From assembly GCF_000024105.1 (NCBI RefSeq), contig NC_013171.1, positions 1,819,068-1,883,067 on the forward strand: a DNA stretch of 64,000 nucleotides, read 5' to 3'. Source of the DNA: Anaerococcus prevotii DSM 20548 (GTDB lineage: Bacteria; Bacillota; Clostridia; Tissierellales; Peptoniphilaceae). Below the pieces are notes generated by a model, which was given only the letters and a program-made list of their open reading frames with translations, ran no database searches and was not told the origin of the DNA. Each line of letters opens with the position of its first letter. Position 1 is the stretch's first letter. The position numbers and the translations under genes are program-made. Below, piece by piece: positions 10,882 to 23,758 of this stretch.

Positions 10882-12213
10882 CTAGTCTTCTTTATCTTCT
10901 TTATTTTTTAATTTTCTAATCCTAACAGCCTTGATTCTATTATCTTCTATATAGAGGATTTTGATCTCGTAACCATTGTAATCAAAGGACAGCTTGGAGT
11001 CTTCTTCCGGTATATAGCCAAGCCTGTCTATAATAAAACCTCCCAAGGAATCGTAGTTTTCGTTATCTTCATCGATACCTATATTTATCTTCTCATTTAG
11101 GTCCTTGATACCTACAGAAGCCTTGACTACGAAGACATCTCTGCCATTTTCCTTGATTTCTGGAATATCATAGTCGTAGGAATCATCTATATCCCCTACA
11201 ATTTCTTCTATCAAATCTTCCATTGTGACAACCCCAGAAAATCCACCGTATTCGTCTATCAAAATCGCCATATGGATATGTTTTTTCTGCATATCGGAAA
11301 AAAGCTTGTCGGTTTCTATCTTATCTGGTGCAAAGTAGGCAGGCCTTATGATTTCCTTGATCTCTACATTTTTAAGCCCTACTTTTGTCGCCTCAAGGAG
11401 GAAGTCTTTGGTATAAACAATGCCCAAGATATTATCTACTTCCCCGTCATAGACTGGAATTCTCGCATGCTTTATCTTGACAAACTCTTCGAGATACTCC
11501 TTGTCCTTATCATTTATATCGATCATAAAGACATCAGTCCTTGCTGTCATAATCTCTTCTGCAAGTAGGTCGTCGAAAGCCATTATGGAATGAATCATCT
11601 TAGACTCCATGGGTCTTAGGATTCCCTGATCTTCACCTATCTGGACAATTGATTTAATCTGCTCGCCTGTAACTTGCTTTTGTATATTTTTAGCCTCTAT
11701 GCCAAATATATTCATAAATAAATTAGTCACAGCTGTAGTAAAGGCCACAATAGGTCTTGTAAGAACCATGATAAGCTTAGTGATTCCCGTAGCCATTTTG
11801 GTAATCTCCATTGGAAATCTTACACCAATTCTTTGGGGAATTTTGTCTACAAATATCAGCTTAAGAATGGTATACACCACTATAGCTACTATAGTCACCC
11901 ATCTTTCTGATAAGATTCCTCCCCAAAAATACCCATCATAGCTCACTTCTCTAAGCCTTTTTGCGAAGTAAGCTATGGTTAAAAGAGAAAATATTATATT
12001 TGCTATTTCAAAGGATTGATTGAGCCTATCCTGATTTGATAAAATCTTAAGGACAGATCCTGCCTTCTCATCTCCATTTAGAGAATCCTCTTCTAACTTT
12101 GATGTGTTAAGGCTAATAAGTCCTGTATGAATTGCTGTAAATACTCCATTTATAAAAAGCAACAATATTATACTAAGCGTTGTGATCAAGCTATGGTAGG
12201 GTCCAGTTTCCAT
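10882..12213 (-). CDS. Hemolysin/CNNM-CorC family membrane protein with CBS pair
   Basis: A 443-residue protein with an N-terminal DUF21/CNNM domain of about four membrane helices (1-190), a cytoplasmic CBS pair (about 200-335; IMTARTDVFMID and IHMAILIDEYGGFSGVVTMEDLIEEIVGDI) and a C-terminal CorC/HlyC transporter-associated domain (about 350-435). The family is linked to magnesium or other divalent cation efflux rather than real hemolysis. It is monocistronic, with its own promoter and terminator. GGAG lies 8 bases before the ATG. Confidence 0.9.
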   Translation of the reverse strand: METGPYHSLITTLSIILLLFINGVFTAIHTGLISLNTSKLEEDSLNGDEKAGSVLKILSNQDRLNQSFEIANIIFSLLTIAYFAKRLREVSYDGYFWGGILSERWVTIVAIVVYTILKLIFVDKIPQRIGVRFPMEITKMATGITKLIMVLTRPIVAFTTAVTNLFMNIFGIEAKNIQKQVTGEQIKSIVQIGEDQGILRPMESKMIHSIMAFDDLLAEEIMTARTDVFMIDINDKDKEYLEEFVKIKHARIPVYDGEVDNILGIVYTKDFLLEATKVGLKNVEIKEIIRPAYFAPDKIETDKLFSDMQKKHIHMAILIDEYGGFSGVVTMEDLIEEIVGDIDDSYDYDIPEIKENGRDVFVVKASVGIKDLNEKINIGIDEDNENYDSLGGFIIDRLGYIPEEDSKLSFDYNGYEIKILYIEDNRIKAVRIRKLKNKEDKED

Positions 12214-12252
12214 CTATTTTTCTCCGTTCTTTCTTTATCTTATCTAATATAG

Positions 12253-12281
12253 ACTATATACATAAAAGCTTTCCTTGTCAA
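12253..12281 (-). promoter_or_regulatory. Promoter of the CNNM/CBS gene
   Basis: On the minus strand TTGACA (12281-12276) and TATAGT (12258-12253) are 17 bp apart, about 40 bases upstream of the start codon. Confidence 0.7.
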
Positions 12282-12296
12282 AGGAGAAAATTCCTC

Positions 12297-13883
12297 CTAA
12301 GCCCTCTTTTTTAAGACAAACATAAGACTTAGGATAACTATAATCCCAAAGGCTAAAGGAAGAACAAAAGAATGGGTAAAGCCTGCTATGATATAGGCAA
12401 TCGATGCTACTGCTGCTACAGTCAAACCATAAGGCAGTTGGCTTTTGACATGGTCTAGGTGAACGCAACCTGCTCCAGTTGATGACATTATAGTCGTATC
12501 TGATATTGGAGATAAGTGGTCTCCACAAACTGATCCTGAAAGAGTTGCAGATATAGCTATTAAAAATATAGGATCATGAGAGTCAAACATGGACACAACT
12601 ATTGGTATTAGTATACCGAAAGTCCCCCAACTTGTTCCTGTAGCGAAGGCTAAAAATATTGCAACAACAAATATAACTACAGGAAGGAACGAGCTTAAGC
12701 CACTTGCTGCATTTTCCATAAGACCTCCAACAAAGTTGGTAGATCCTAGAAGCTCGTTTGAAATATTTTTTAAGCTTGTCGCCATAGTTAAGATTAATAT
12801 AGCAGATACCATTGATGAAAATCCTTCTGATACTGAGTCCATTGACTTTTCAAATGATATTACCTTCCTTACCACAAAAAATATTATGGATATGATCAAG
12901 GCCACAATGGAACCCATAGCAAGGGCTATAGATGAGTCAGTATTAGCAAAGGCATTTACAAAATCGTGATAGTAAGGACTTGCAGTATCGAAAAATCCTC
13001 CCACATTGATTAAGCTTAGTACACAAGATACTATAAGGACTAGGATTGGAAAGACTAAGTCTATTACAGCCCCTTCTCTATTTACCTTGCTATGATCGAT
13101 TAGCTCTTCCTTTCTGATACTGATATCCCCTGTCGTTTGGGCCTTTTGTTCATAATCTTTCATTGGACCGTAGTCATTATTAAAAGCAATTATACAAACT
13201 ACAAAGAATAAGGTTAAAAGAGAATAGAAGTTAAAGGGAATTGCCTTTACAAAAAGTTCTATTCCTGAGTAAGTTCCTGATTCTGCATAACCTGAAACTG
13301 CCGCAGCCCATGAAGATATAGGTGCTATCATACAAACTGGGGCTGCTGTTGCATCGATTATGTAGGCAAGCTTAGCCCTTGATACCTTGTGAGAATCTAT
13401 AATTGGCTTCATCACAGACCCACTTGTTAGACAATTAAAGTAATCATCTATAAAAAGCATAATGCAAAGGAAAAATGTCGCAATCTGTGATTGTTTCCTG
13501 TTCTTAATCTTGGAGTGGGCCCATTTACCAAAGGCACGTGATCCTCCAGAATAGTTTATTAGAACTACCATTATTCCCAAAACTACAAGGAAAATATAGA
13601 TTCCTGAAGTCTGTGAGATCGATTCGATAAAGCCTTCGCTTACGATATTATCTAAGAATTTTGCAACAGAACCTTTAGATCCTAGGATCGCTCCTATTGT
13701 TATCCCCAAAAATAAGGAAGAGAAAACTTCCTTAGTAAAAAGAGCTATAAAAATAGCTACGACTGGTGGAAATAAGGACCAGATACTAGAATAGGTATCC
13801 ACTCCTGTTTTTGAAATATATATACTGAGACCTATAGCCAATATAGCAAAGACTAGGGCCGGTTTTGATTTTTTATTTTCCAT
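12297..13883 (-). CDS. NhaC family Na+/H+ antiporter
   Basis: About 528 residues with 11-12 predicted membrane helices. It shows NhaC-family patterns such as FLDDYFNCLTSGSVMKPIIDSH-like (here FIDDYFNCLTSG) and ATGTSWGTFGILIPI, plus SGSVCGDHLSPISDTTIMSSTGAGC. The family exchanges Na+ for H+, or organic acids in some branches. I chose ATG 13883 because GAGGGG lies just upstream; the TTG at 13895 would put the ribosome site inside the gene. It sits next to the sodium-type V-ATPase operon, consistent with sodium homeostasis. Confidence 0.88.
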   Translation of the reverse strand: MENKKSKPALVFAILAIGLSIYISKTGVDTYSSIWSLFPPVVAIFIALFTKEVFSSLFLGITIGAILGSKGSVAKFLDNIVSEGFIESISQTSGIYIFLVVLGIMVVLINYSGGSRAFGKWAHSKIKNRKQSQIATFFLCIMLFIDDYFNCLTSGSVMKPIIDSHKVSRAKLAYIIDATAAPVCMIAPISSWAAAVSGYAESGTYSGIELFVKAIPFNFYSLLTLFFVVCIIAFNNDYGPMKDYEQKAQTTGDISIRKEELIDHSKVNREGAVIDLVFPILVLIVSCVLSLINVGGFFDTASPYYHDFVNAFANTDSSIALAMGSIVALIISIIFFVVRKVISFEKSMDSVSEGFSSMVSAILILTMATSLKNISNELLGSTNFVGGLMENAASGLSSFLPVVIFVVAIFLAFATGTSWGTFGILIPIVVSMFDSHDPIFLIAISATLSGSVCGDHLSPISDTTIMSSTGAGCVHLDHVKSQLPYGLTVAAVASIAYIIAGFTHSFVLPLAFGIIVILSLMFVLKKRA

Positions 13884-14012
13884 AAAACCCCTCAATTTTC
13901 TAATATGTAAAAATATCTAGCTGACTTTTTGCCAAAAAGATATTTTCCGCGCAATCTATACTATACTAATTTTTGCTATATATTAAAGCTTTTTTGTAAT
14001 TTAAGGCAAAAA

Positions 14013-14035
14013 AAGAAGACCTACTGGCCTTCTTT
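14013..14035 (-). terminator. Terminator of the V-ATPase operon
   Basis: AAGAAGACC and GGCCTTCTT form a 9-bp stem (one wobble) around a 4-nt loop. The minus strand continues into TTTTTTT. It starts 7 bases after the ntpD stop. Confidence 0.85.
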
Positions 14036-14041
14036 CTAGAA

Positions 14042-14680
14042 TTATTTTTGCTCGGCTATAATATCTTTGACCTTCATTAGTCTTGATATAGTAGCTCTTT
14101 CGTTTTCTTCTAGCTTGCTTCTTATATATTTGATTGTCTCTTCAAGATCTGGGATAGTCCTGTATTCTAGGGCATTTACCCTTCTTCTTGTGCTTTCAAT
14201 CTCATCTGCCATAAGCTGGGTTGTCTTTTCAAGCTCAGCAAGCTCAAGGAGCCTATTCATAACTTCATTGAGTCCCTTTAGAGCCTTATCAAGCCCTGCT
14301 GATGTTTCTGCATAGCCGTATGGGAACATGCTGGCGTTCTCATTTTCTTCGACCTTAAATTCCATTTTGGGAATTCTTACACTCATGACATTTTTGATAC
14401 TTATATCAACGCCAAGTTTTTGAGTAGGAAAGCTCACCGCTTCCTCCATAAATTCCGGGCTCATAAAAGCACTTGCTATAAGGAAGTCTGAAAATGAATC
14501 CTCTAATTCCTTCTCTACTTCTTCCCTTAGTTTTTTATTTTTCCTAATAAGCTCCAAGAACTGTCTCATAAGCTCATCTTGCTTATCCTTTAGTAGCTTA
14601 TAGCCACGTTTACTCGTAGCAAGTCGCTCTTTTAAGGTATTTAGATTCATCCTCGTTGGCGTTACTTTTAATCTTGCCAT
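14042..14680 (-). CDS. ntpD: V-type ATPase subunit D (central stalk)
   Basis: A 212-residue, largely coiled-coil protein beginning [20 protein letters not shown], typical of V/A-ATPase subunit D. It forms the rotating axle inside the A3B3 head and couples it to the membrane ring with subunit F. Long helices at 5-75 and 125-205 flank a mixed middle part. It is the last gene of the nine-gene operon; its start lies 9 bases after the ntpB stop, with GGAGT upstream. Confidence 0.93.
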   Translation of the reverse strand: MARLKVTPTRMNLNTLKERLATSKRGYKLLKDKQDELMRQFLELIRKNKKLREEVEKELEDSFSDFLIASAFMSPEFMEEAVSFPTQKLGVDISIKNVMSVRIPKMEFKVEENENASMFPYGYAETSAGLDKALKGLNEVMNRLLELAELEKTTQLMADEIESTRRRVNALEYRTIPDLEETIKYIRSKLEENERATISRLMKVKDIIAEQK

Positions 14681-14689
14681 ACTTAACTC

Positions 14690-16057
14690 CTAATCTAAAT
14701 ATTTTTCAATTAACTTATCGTCAATTCTCTTAAGCTCTGATTTTGGTATAATTTTTAGAAGCTCCCAACCTAGGTTTAGGGTATCTTCTATGGTTCTGTT
14801 AGTGTAGTAACCTTGGTTGATGTATCTTTCTTCGAATTCTTTGGCAAACTCAGCAAAAGCAAGGTCTGCATCTGATAGAGCAGAATCACCCAAGATCTTT
14901 TGAAGCTCTCTTGCATCAACTCCTGATGCGTAGGCTGCATAGATTTGGTTCATTGTATCCGCATGGTCTTCCCTAGTCTTGCCCTTTCCTATACCCTTAT
15001 CCTTAAGTCTTGATAGGGATGGAAGGATTGATACAGGTGGCTCAATTCCTTGGTTATAAAGCTCTCTGTTAAGGATGATTTGGCCTTCTGTAATATATCC
15101 TGTAAGGTCTGGGATTGGGTGGGTGATATCATCTTCTGGCATGGAAAGAATTGGAATTTGTGTAATTGTTCCTGGCTTTCCACGTAGCTTTCCAGCTCTT
15201 TCATATATTGTTGAAAGGTCTGTATAAAGATAACCTGGATATCCACGACGTCCTGGTACTTCCTTACGAGCAGCTGATACCTCACGAAGGGCCTCTGCGT
15301 AGTTGGTCATATCTGTCATGATTACAAGAACTTGCATATCCTTTTCAAAGGCAAGGTATTCTGCTGCTGTAAGAGCCATCTTTGGTGTTGATAGACGCTC
15401 TATAGCTGGGTCATCTGCAAGGTTCATAAATAGGACAGATCTGTCTAAAGCTCCAGTTTTCCTAAAGTCATTCATGAAAAATTGTGCTTCTTCGAATGTT
15501 ATACCGATAGCTGCAAATACAACCGCAAAGCCTTCATCATCTGACAAAACTCTCGCTTGTCTTGCAATTTGGGCAGCTACTTGGTTATGTGGAAGACCGT
15601 TACCAGAAAATATCGGAAGCTTTTGTCCACGAACTAGGGTATTTAGTCCATCTATAGTTGAGATTCCTGTTTGGATAAACTCTGATGGATAGTCTCTTGA
15701 TACAGGGTTTATAGCTGTACCATTTACGTCACGTTTTTCTTCAGGAATTATAGCAGGGCCATCATCGATTGGCTCTCCTAGACCATTGAAGGCACGGCCT
15801 ATCATATCTTCTGATACACCAAGCTCAAGAGGTCTTCCTAAAAACCTTACTGAAGTTGATTTAAGGTTGATACCTGTAGATCCTTCGAAAAGTTGGACCA
15901 TGGCACGGTCTTCCGCAATCTCTATTACACGACCACGGCGGCGTTCGCCTGTTTGCATTTCTATATCTACAAGCTCATCAAAGCTAACACCCTCTACTCC
16001 TTGAACGAGCATAAGAGGGCCAACTACTTCAGAAACTGTTTTATATTCTTTTAACAT
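14690..16057 (-). CDS. ntpB: V-type ATPase subunit B
   Basis: A 455-residue non-catalytic nucleotide-binding subunit of the A3B3 head. It has the beta-barrel start ([14 protein letters not shown]), the region [20 protein letters not shown] in place of a true P-loop, and [35 protein letters not shown], diagnostic for B subunits. Its ATG overlaps the ntpA stop by one base with a good GGAGG site, so the two head subunits are coupled for even synthesis. Confidence 0.96.
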   Translation of the reverse strand: MLKEYKTVSEVVGPLMLVQGVEGVSFDELVDIEMQTGERRRGRVIEIAEDRAMVQLFEGSTGINLKSTSVRFLGRPLELGVSEDMIGRAFNGLGEPIDDGPAIIPEEKRDVNGTAINPVSRDYPSEFIQTGISTIDGLNTLVRGQKLPIFSGNGLPHNQVAAQIARQARVLSDDEGFAVVFAAIGITFEEAQFFMNDFRKTGALDRSVLFMNLADDPAIERLSTPKMALTAAEYLAFEKDMQVLVIMTDMTNYAEALREVSAARKEVPGRRGYPGYLYTDLSTIYERAGKLRGKPGTITQIPILSMPEDDITHPIPDLTGYITEGQIILNRELYNQGIEPPVSILPSLSRLKDKGIGKGKTREDHADTMNQIYAAYASGVDARELQKILGDSALSDADLAFAEFAKEFEERYINQGYYTNRTIEDTLNLGWELLKIIPKSELKRIDDKLIEKYLD

Positions 16058-17814
16058 TATGCCTCCCTTATAAGCTCTTCAATTTGCTTATCAATTTCAC
16101 TTCTAATCTCTTCGATGTTTCCTAAGTCATCTTCTGAGATTAGTTTTAGTCTTGTAATCTTCTCACGAACTGGAAGTTTCTCAATTTCTTCTAGCTCTAC
16201 CCCAGCGGATAAGGCTTCTAGTGACTTATCGTAATTGTAAAGAATAGTAGCAAGCATCTTATCTTGCTTTCTTAGTGAACAATAAGTATCTACGTCGTGG
16301 AAGGCGTTTTGTTGGAGGTAGTCCTCTCTGATTGACTTGGTAACGTCAAGTTTTAATTTATCGTCATCAGATAGGGCGTCACGTCCTACTAGCCTTACTA
16401 CTTCTTGAAGTCCTGATTCTTGTTGGAGTAGACTCATAGATCTCTTCCTGTTTTTGGAGAATTCTTCGTCAACTTCACTATCTATATACTTATCCATCTT
16501 GTCTTGATAGAGTGAATAAGATGATAGCCAGTTTATAGCTGGGAAGTGTCTTTGGTAAGATAGGTCGTAATCTAGTCCCCAGAAGACCTTAACTATACGA
16601 AGGGTCGCTTGGGTAACAGGCTCTGATAAGTCTCCTCCTGGAGGGCTTACTGCTCCTATTACTGATAGGGAACCTATATCATTCCTTGATCCTAAAACTT
16701 CAACCTTTCCTGCTCTTTCGTAAAAGTCTGCGATCCTACTTGCAAGATAAGCTGGGAATCCTTCATCTCCTGGCATCTCTTCAAGACGACCACTCATCTC
16801 ACGGAGAGCTTCTGCCCATCTAGATGTAGAATCTGCCATCATAGCTACGTTATAGCCCATATCTCTAAAGTATTCTGCAAGGGTAACTCCTGTGTAGATA
16901 CTTGCCTCACGGGCTGCTACTGGCATGTTTGAAGTGTTTGCTATAAGAACTGTACGTTTCATGATTGATTCGCCTGTCTTTGGATCTATAAGCTCAGGGA
17001 ATTCGTTAAGTACATCAGTCATCTCGTTTCCACGCTCACCACAACCTACATAGATTACTATGTCAGCGTCGGCAAACTTTGCTATCTGGTGTTGGACTAC
17101 AGTCTTACCAGAACCGAATGGTCCAGGTATTGCTGCTGTACCGCCCTTAGCAACTGGGAAGAAGGTATCTATAACTCTTTGACCTGTAATAAGTGGCTCA
17201 TCTGGGTCGATTTTCCTTCTTGAGGGACGAGCCTGTCTTACTGGCCATTTTTGAAGCATACTTACTTCTTTATCGCCATCTTCTGTTTCTATTATTGCTA
17301 TTGTTTCATCGACTGTAAACTCGCCAGCTTTGATGTCTTTGATTGTTCCTGATATGCCGATTGGAACCATGATCTTGTGGGTGATAACACTAGTCTCTTC
17401 AACTTCGCCTAGGATATCGCCTGATTCAACCTTGTCAGAAACACTTGCTGTTGGGTTAAATTCCCAAGTCTTTTCCCTATCAAGGGCTGTGCTTGTTACA
17501 CCTCTTTCTAAGAATTCTCCTGCTAAATCTTGAAGTTTCTCAAGAGGTCTTTGGATCCCATCGTACATCTTCTCAAGCATTCCTGGTCCAAGTTCTACTG
17601 AAAGAGGATGTCCAGTAGAGACTACTTCGTCTCCAGGGCCTATTCCTGTTGTTTCCTCGTAGACTTGGATACTGGCAACATCACCTCTCATCTCAATTAT
17701 TTCGCCGATGAGCTTATCTTTTGATACCTCAACCACATCGTAGATATTAGCGTCAGATAAGCCGCTAGCTTCTATCAATGGTCCAGATACCTTTGTAATT
17801 TTACCTTTATTCAA
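16057..17814 (-). CDS. ntpA: V-type ATPase catalytic subunit A
   Basis: A 585-residue catalytic subunit. The P-loop reads GPFGSGKT, preceded by the bulge (non-homologous) region typical of A subunits, and GCGERGNEM and [32 protein letters not shown] are signature stretches. It hydrolyses or makes ATP on the cytoplasmic head. The start is TTG with GGAG about seven bases upstream. It is seventh in the order F-I-K-E-C-G-A-B-D, identical to the Enterococcus hirae ntp operon without the trailing ntpH/J. Confidence 0.97.
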   Translation of the reverse strand: MNKGKITKVSGPLIEASGLSDANIYDVVEVSKDKLIGEIIEMRGDVASIQVYEETTGIGPGDEVVSTGHPLSVELGPGMLEKMYDGIQRPLEKLQDLAGEFLERGVTSTALDREKTWEFNPTASVSDKVESGDILGEVEETSVITHKIMVPIGISGTIKDIKAGEFTVDETIAIIETEDGDKEVSMLQKWPVRQARPSRRKIDPDEPLITGQRVIDTFFPVAKGGTAAIPGPFGSGKTVVQHQIAKFADADIVIYVGCGERGNEMTDVLNEFPELIDPKTGESIMKRTVLIANTSNMPVAAREASIYTGVTLAEYFRDMGYNVAMMADSTSRWAEALREMSGRLEEMPGDEGFPAYLASRIADFYERAGKVEVLGSRNDIGSLSVIGAVSPPGGDLSEPVTQATLRIVKVFWGLDYDLSYQRHFPAINWLSSYSLYQDKMDKYIDSEVDEEFSKNRKRSMSLLQQESGLQEVVRLVGRDALSDDDKLKLDVTKSIREDYLQQNAFHDVDTYCSLRKQDKMLATILYNYDKSLEALSAGVELEEIEKLPVREKITRLKLISEDDLGNIEEIRSEIDKQIEELIREA

Positions 17815-17825
17815 ATTAAGCTCCT

Positions 17826-18137
17826 TTAATCTAGAATGTTTGCTCCTACAGCCTTCTCAACAGACTTGTTGATATCAGCTAAGCCTATTCCCATTGATCC
17901 CTTGTTTGATGGGATTAGGATAATGGCTGGAGTCATTTCTTCTCTATATTTATCAATTGTAGATGGAATCTCTTTGGCTAAGTCTTCTGTTATAAATATC
18001 ACACCGAATTCTTTCTTAGCCAAATCTTTGATTGTCTTTTTTGCATCAGTTCCATCTATTGCTGTATATACTTCAACACCCAATGCCTTGAATGCAAGGA
18101 TTGAGTCCTTATCTCCTATTACTGCTACCTTATACAT
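17826..18137 (-). CDS. ntpG: V-type ATPase subunit F (NtpG)
   Basis: A 103-residue small protein of the V-ATPase F family ([24 protein letters not shown]..., then [13 protein letters not shown]). It binds subunit D in the rotor shaft and modulates activity. It sits between the C and A subunit genes as in E. hirae, overlaps the ntpC stop by 8 bases and has GAGGAAA before its ATG. Confidence 0.93.
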   Translation of the reverse strand: MYKVAVIGDKDSILAFKALGVEVYTAIDGTDAKKTIKDLAKKEFGVIFITEDLAKEIPSTIDKYREEMTPAIILIPSNKGSMGIGLADINKSVEKAVGANILD

Positions 18138-19194
18138 AAGATTTCCTCAACTTTTCTAAAGTAAATTCTTTATCCAACTTATTGAGTTTGGATACGAGTA
18201 GAATCCTCAAGTTTTTGATCTCAGTTTCCTTAGATATTACATAATTCATTAGGACTTCTGGACCAAAAGTTATCATCTTAGAATCTCTCGTATAATCAGT
18301 CATATGAGAATCTATGGCCTTTTCTAGAGCTAGGATATTATCATCGAGATTAAGATCATCCTTTAGGCTGTCTTTTACGTAATCACCAATTTTGGCATTA
18401 GAAAGACTTCCTATAAGTTGGTTAATCTCGTAAGAGAAATATTCCTTAAACTTAATAGGCTCAATAAAGCCGCCTTCTATAAGAGTCTTTTCAAGAGTTT
18501 CCATATCTTCGCCTTGACTTTTAACTCTAAGAAGGCTCTTAAGATTTATCAAATCAATTGTTTCTCTAGTAAAGTCTATCAGAGTATCTAAGTCTAGAGC
18601 TTTCGCATCTAGTAAGAGTTTCTCATAATAAGACTTATCTAGGCTTATATCTATATCTTGAGGATTTTTCGTCTCTTCGTAGTAAGATAGGGCCTTTTGG
18701 GCATAGTCTAGATATAAGTCTCTCGGATCTTTGCCTATATTGTCTTCCTTGTCGGATGAAAGACTCGCTACTTTATCAAAAAAGTCGCTTTTCCTATCTT
18801 CTTTGATGAGGTTTTTCTTGATATATGCTAGGTCAACATCTCCCATCTCTAGGTAAAGAGAAGAGTAATCCGCATCTTGGATTAATTCCTTTACTAAAAC
18901 TTTGAGATTGTGGAAGATATATTTCTCCTTCATATAGTTTATAATCTCCTTGTCAGGAGCTATATCCTCAATTGCTTTGTAGACTCTTTTTAATTCATCT
19001 TTTAGAATTTTCTCATATTCTTCTGGCCTGTCGAGATCGTTGATAGGTCCCCTGTAGATTGTTTCGTTTAGTTGATTTAAAACATCTCTTAGAGAGTCAT
19101 AATCGTTGAGTCTTTCAAGGTCAGTCCTTGTAAGGAGGTTTTTTTCATACATTCTCGTTGAAATAGATGCGCTTATATAGTCATCTTTATTCAT
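18130..19194 (-). CDS. ntpC: V-type ATPase subunit C
   Basis: A 354-residue, helix-rich protein of the V-ATPase subunit C/d family. It acts as the funnel-shaped adaptor between the central D-F shaft and the K ring. Sequence conservation in this family is low; recognition rests on length, the [18 protein letters not shown] start, the [17 protein letters not shown] end and operon position. The start has GAGGTGA upstream. Confidence 0.9.
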   Translation of the reverse strand: MNKDDYISASISTRMYEKNLLTRTDLERLNDYDSLRDVLNQLNETIYRGPINDLDRPEEYEKILKDELKRVYKAIEDIAPDKEIINYMKEKYIFHNLKVLVKELIQDADYSSLYLEMGDVDLAYIKKNLIKEDRKSDFFDKVASLSSDKEDNIGKDPRDLYLDYAQKALSYYEETKNPQDIDISLDKSYYEKLLLDAKALDLDTLIDFTRETIDLINLKSLLRVKSQGEDMETLEKTLIEGGFIEPIKFKEYFSYEINQLIGSLSNAKIGDYVKDSLKDDLNLDDNILALEKAIDSHMTDYTRDSKMITFGPEVLMNYVISKETEIKNLRILLVSKLNKLDKEFTLEKLRKSYV

Positions 19195-19203
19195 CTAATC
19201 ACC

Positions 19204-19755
19204 TCACTTAAATAGAATATCTGATATTTGTTTTTTAATATCGTCGCTTTTGTATTTGATCAATGAAGAAAATCTATTGTCATATTCTATCTTGCCATCT
19301 CTAACGATGAAGCCTTCGTCAACTGTCTCATCTGAGATTTTAAGATTTCCTAAATCAGCAAGGCTTAAAGAATCCTTAAACCTATCTTCTAGGAGAATCT
19401 CGCCTTTTTCTATATTTGATTTTTTCAAAGTATTTAAGACGTAATTCTTATAAGAAGTTTCATCCATAGATTTTAGATTTACTAAAAGCTCATCTAAAAC
19501 ACTTTCTATAGCTGAGTTTTTGCCGGAGATAATGATATCTCTTGCTTCTCTTTTGGCAGAGACCTTTTCATTTGAAAGAGTTAGGTCAGCTTCTTTTTTA
19601 GCATCAGCTAAGATTTTGTCAGCCTCTTTTTTAGCCTTAGTTTCCATACCTTCTAGGATAGTCTTAGCTTCTTCTTGACTTTTTTCTAGTATTTGATTTT
19701 CTTCTTTTTCTGCTTTTTCTCTTATGCTTTGTAATATTAATTCAAGATTATCCAT
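19204..19755 (-). CDS. ntpE: V-type ATPase subunit E (peripheral stalk)
   Basis: A 183-residue protein with a long charged N-terminal helix (about 1-75, rich in Ala, Lys and Glu) and a C-terminal globular domain that binds the head. With the NtpF/H-type helix protein it forms the peripheral stalks (stators). The start has AGGA upstream. It lies 15 bases after the K subunit gene. Confidence 0.9.
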   Translation of the reverse strand: MDNLELILQSIREKAEKEENQILEKSQEEAKTILEGMETKAKKEADKILADAKKEADLTLSNEKVSAKREARDIIISGKNSAIESVLDELLVNLKSMDETSYKNYVLNTLKKSNIEKGEILLEDRFKDSLSLADLGNLKISDETVDEGFIVRDGKIEYDNRFSSLIKYKSDDIKKQISDILFK

Positions 19756-19770
19756 AATCTTATCCTAATA

Positions 19771-22160
<2,390 letters not shown>

Positions 22161-22174
<14 letters not shown>

Positions 22175-22484
22175 TTTCTATAATCCTTTCACTTAAAGAT
22201 TTAACAATACCATCTATAGTATCTTTACTTTGATTCTTAAGCTTTTCCGAATCAGCCTTAGCTTCTTCGATAGTAGGCTCTTTGTCTTTATTTGCAGCTT
22301 TTTCTGCATCCTCAAGAATCATTTTTGCCTTTTCTTTCGCTCTCGTGATTGTTTGTTTGTACTCATCATCTGCCTTAATCTTGGCTTGGTCGATGATCTC
22401 ACGAGCTTTAACTTTTGCATTATCGATAGTCTCATCAGCCTTATCTTCGGCCTCTTTGACTTTCAATAAAATATCGTCAGCCAT
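22161..22484 (-). CDS. ntpF: V-type ATPase stalk helix subunit (NtpF / AhaH type)
   Basis: A 107-residue, almost wholly helical, highly charged protein with repeated Ala/Lys/Glu/Asp heptads (KVKEAEDKADETIDNAKVKAREI...). It matches the G/H-type peripheral-stalk subunit that pairs with subunit E. It is the first gene of the operon, as ntpF is in E. hirae, with GGGGGTGA before the ATG. Sequence alone is low complexity; position is the main support. Confidence 0.85.
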
Positions 22485-22510
22485 CTTTCACCCCCTATTT
22501 GCCTTATTAA

Positions 22511-22545
22511 AATTATATCATAAAATACCTATATATGATATAATT
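22511..22545. promoter_or_regulatory. Inverted repeat carrying divergent -10 elements
   Basis: AATTATATCAT (22511-22521) and ATGATATAATT (22535-22545) are perfect 11-bp arms around 13 bp. Each arm ends in a TATAAT facing outward, one toward the V-ATPase operon (minus) and one toward the lipoprotein gene (plus). This looks like back-to-back promoters that may share a regulator. Confidence 0.5.
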
Positions 22546-22587
22546 AACCGATAAATAAGATTTTTAAACATATTTTTGAGGATAAGA

Positions 22588-23748
22588 ATGATTAAGAAGC
22601 TAATAATACTTACAATATCAATGTTTTTAATCGCTTGCGATGGCGATTTTAATAAGACCAATGCTAAGGAAAATAAGACAAACATGGCCTATACCTTCGA
22701 TAAGATGACAGGATTTGAGGAGGATAAGTCCCTCTGCTTTAAATCTACTGCCTCTTACTTTTATGGAAATATAGCTACAGATTCAAATTCATCCTACGAG
22801 AAAAATGAGCTAGCTAATCTTGATTACAATCAGGATTTGATATTTGCTAATATGCACATAAGGATTCCTACAAGGTGCAAGGTCTTTAAGAGTAAGAGTA
22901 ATGATAAATATATTATAGATTTGCCTTATAGCTCATCTTATAATATATTCTTAAGCTTTGAAGAAGTGAAAAATACTAAGATTTCGAACCAAAAAGATAT
23001 CTTAAAAGCTTGTCAATTATCTGAAAAGACTATAGATAGCGGGGAGAGAATCATTAGCCACTCTCTTAGAAATAAGATGACCAATGTCGACTCAGCCTAC
23101 TTTATAAGCGAAAAGGGTGAGCAAAGACTTACTCATTTTTTTGTAAAGACTCCTTCATCCATAATCCACTTTACAATCACTGAAGATAAGACCCTAAGTG
23201 CAAAGGCTAAGGATATAATGAGCGATATCTTAATCGCCATGTATAAGGAAAGCGACGATCCTATGGAGATTTCCAAAGACTTTACTGACTATACAGATAA
23301 GATAAATGTCTTTGCAACAAAAGATGTTGAGATGGGAAAAATAAAATTTAAAATACCAGATAACTTCCTCCTAAGCCAGGATAAAAACGGCATCAGGGCC
23401 TATATATCAAAGGTGGATGGAGAAGTAGTCTCAGAGCTTATAATAAAAGTAGATGAGAAAGATGGTAGAAGTATCGAAGACATAGCCTCTCTTAACTCAG
23501 GCGATATAATTTATCCAATAAATATCGTAACAAATGGAGTAAGCGAGAAGGGAGATATAAACAAACTCTCCTACATGAGAAACGGCTCAAGGCTCTACGC
23601 TCCAAATTTTTCCCTAAAAGGAGATAAGGTCGTAGTTGAGACCAAGGATGAATTTGTAACGTTTTTTATCCTAGGACCTCTAAATGACAATGACCAGACA
23701 AGTATTATGACAAAGTCCATTATATCAAGCATAGATAAGAAAAATTGA
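22588..23748 (+). CDS. Putative lipoprotein of unknown function
   Basis: I do not recognise the family. The ATG at 22588 follows TTTGAGGA at a good distance; the TTG at 22576 would place the ribosome site inside the gene. The product is about 386 residues with a lipoprotein signal (MIKKLIILTISMFLIAC, lipobox Cys17) and no other membrane helix. It is probably anchored on the outer face of the membrane. Two similar-looking halves (about 60-225 and 240-385) each resemble a beta-rich domain, but this is an impression. It is followed 10 bases later by a glycosyltransferase, with which it may be co-transcribed. Confidence 0.7.
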   Translation: MIKKLIILTISMFLIACDGDFNKTNAKENKTNMAYTFDKMTGFEEDKSLCFKSTASYFYGNIATDSNSSYEKNELANLDYNQDLIFANMHIRIPTRCKVFKSKSNDKYIIDLPYSSSYNIFLSFEEVKNTKISNQKDILKACQLSEKTIDSGERIISHSLRNKMTNVDSAYFISEKGEQRLTHFFVKTPSSIIHFTITEDKTLSAKAKDIMSDILIAMYKESDDPMEISKDFTDYTDKINVFATKDVEMGKIKFKIPDNFLLSQDKNGIRAYISKVDGEVVSELIIKVDEKDGRSIEDIASLNSGDIIYPINIVTNGVSEKGDINKLSYMRNGSRLYAPNFSLKGDKVVVETKDEFVTFFILGPLNDNDQTSIMTKSIISSIDKKN

Positions 23749-23758
23749 AAGGAAGATC

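Noticed and set aside
10882..12213. Hemolysin toxin
   Set aside because: The DUF21-CBS-CorC architecture belongs to ion-transport proteins; the hemolysin label is historical.
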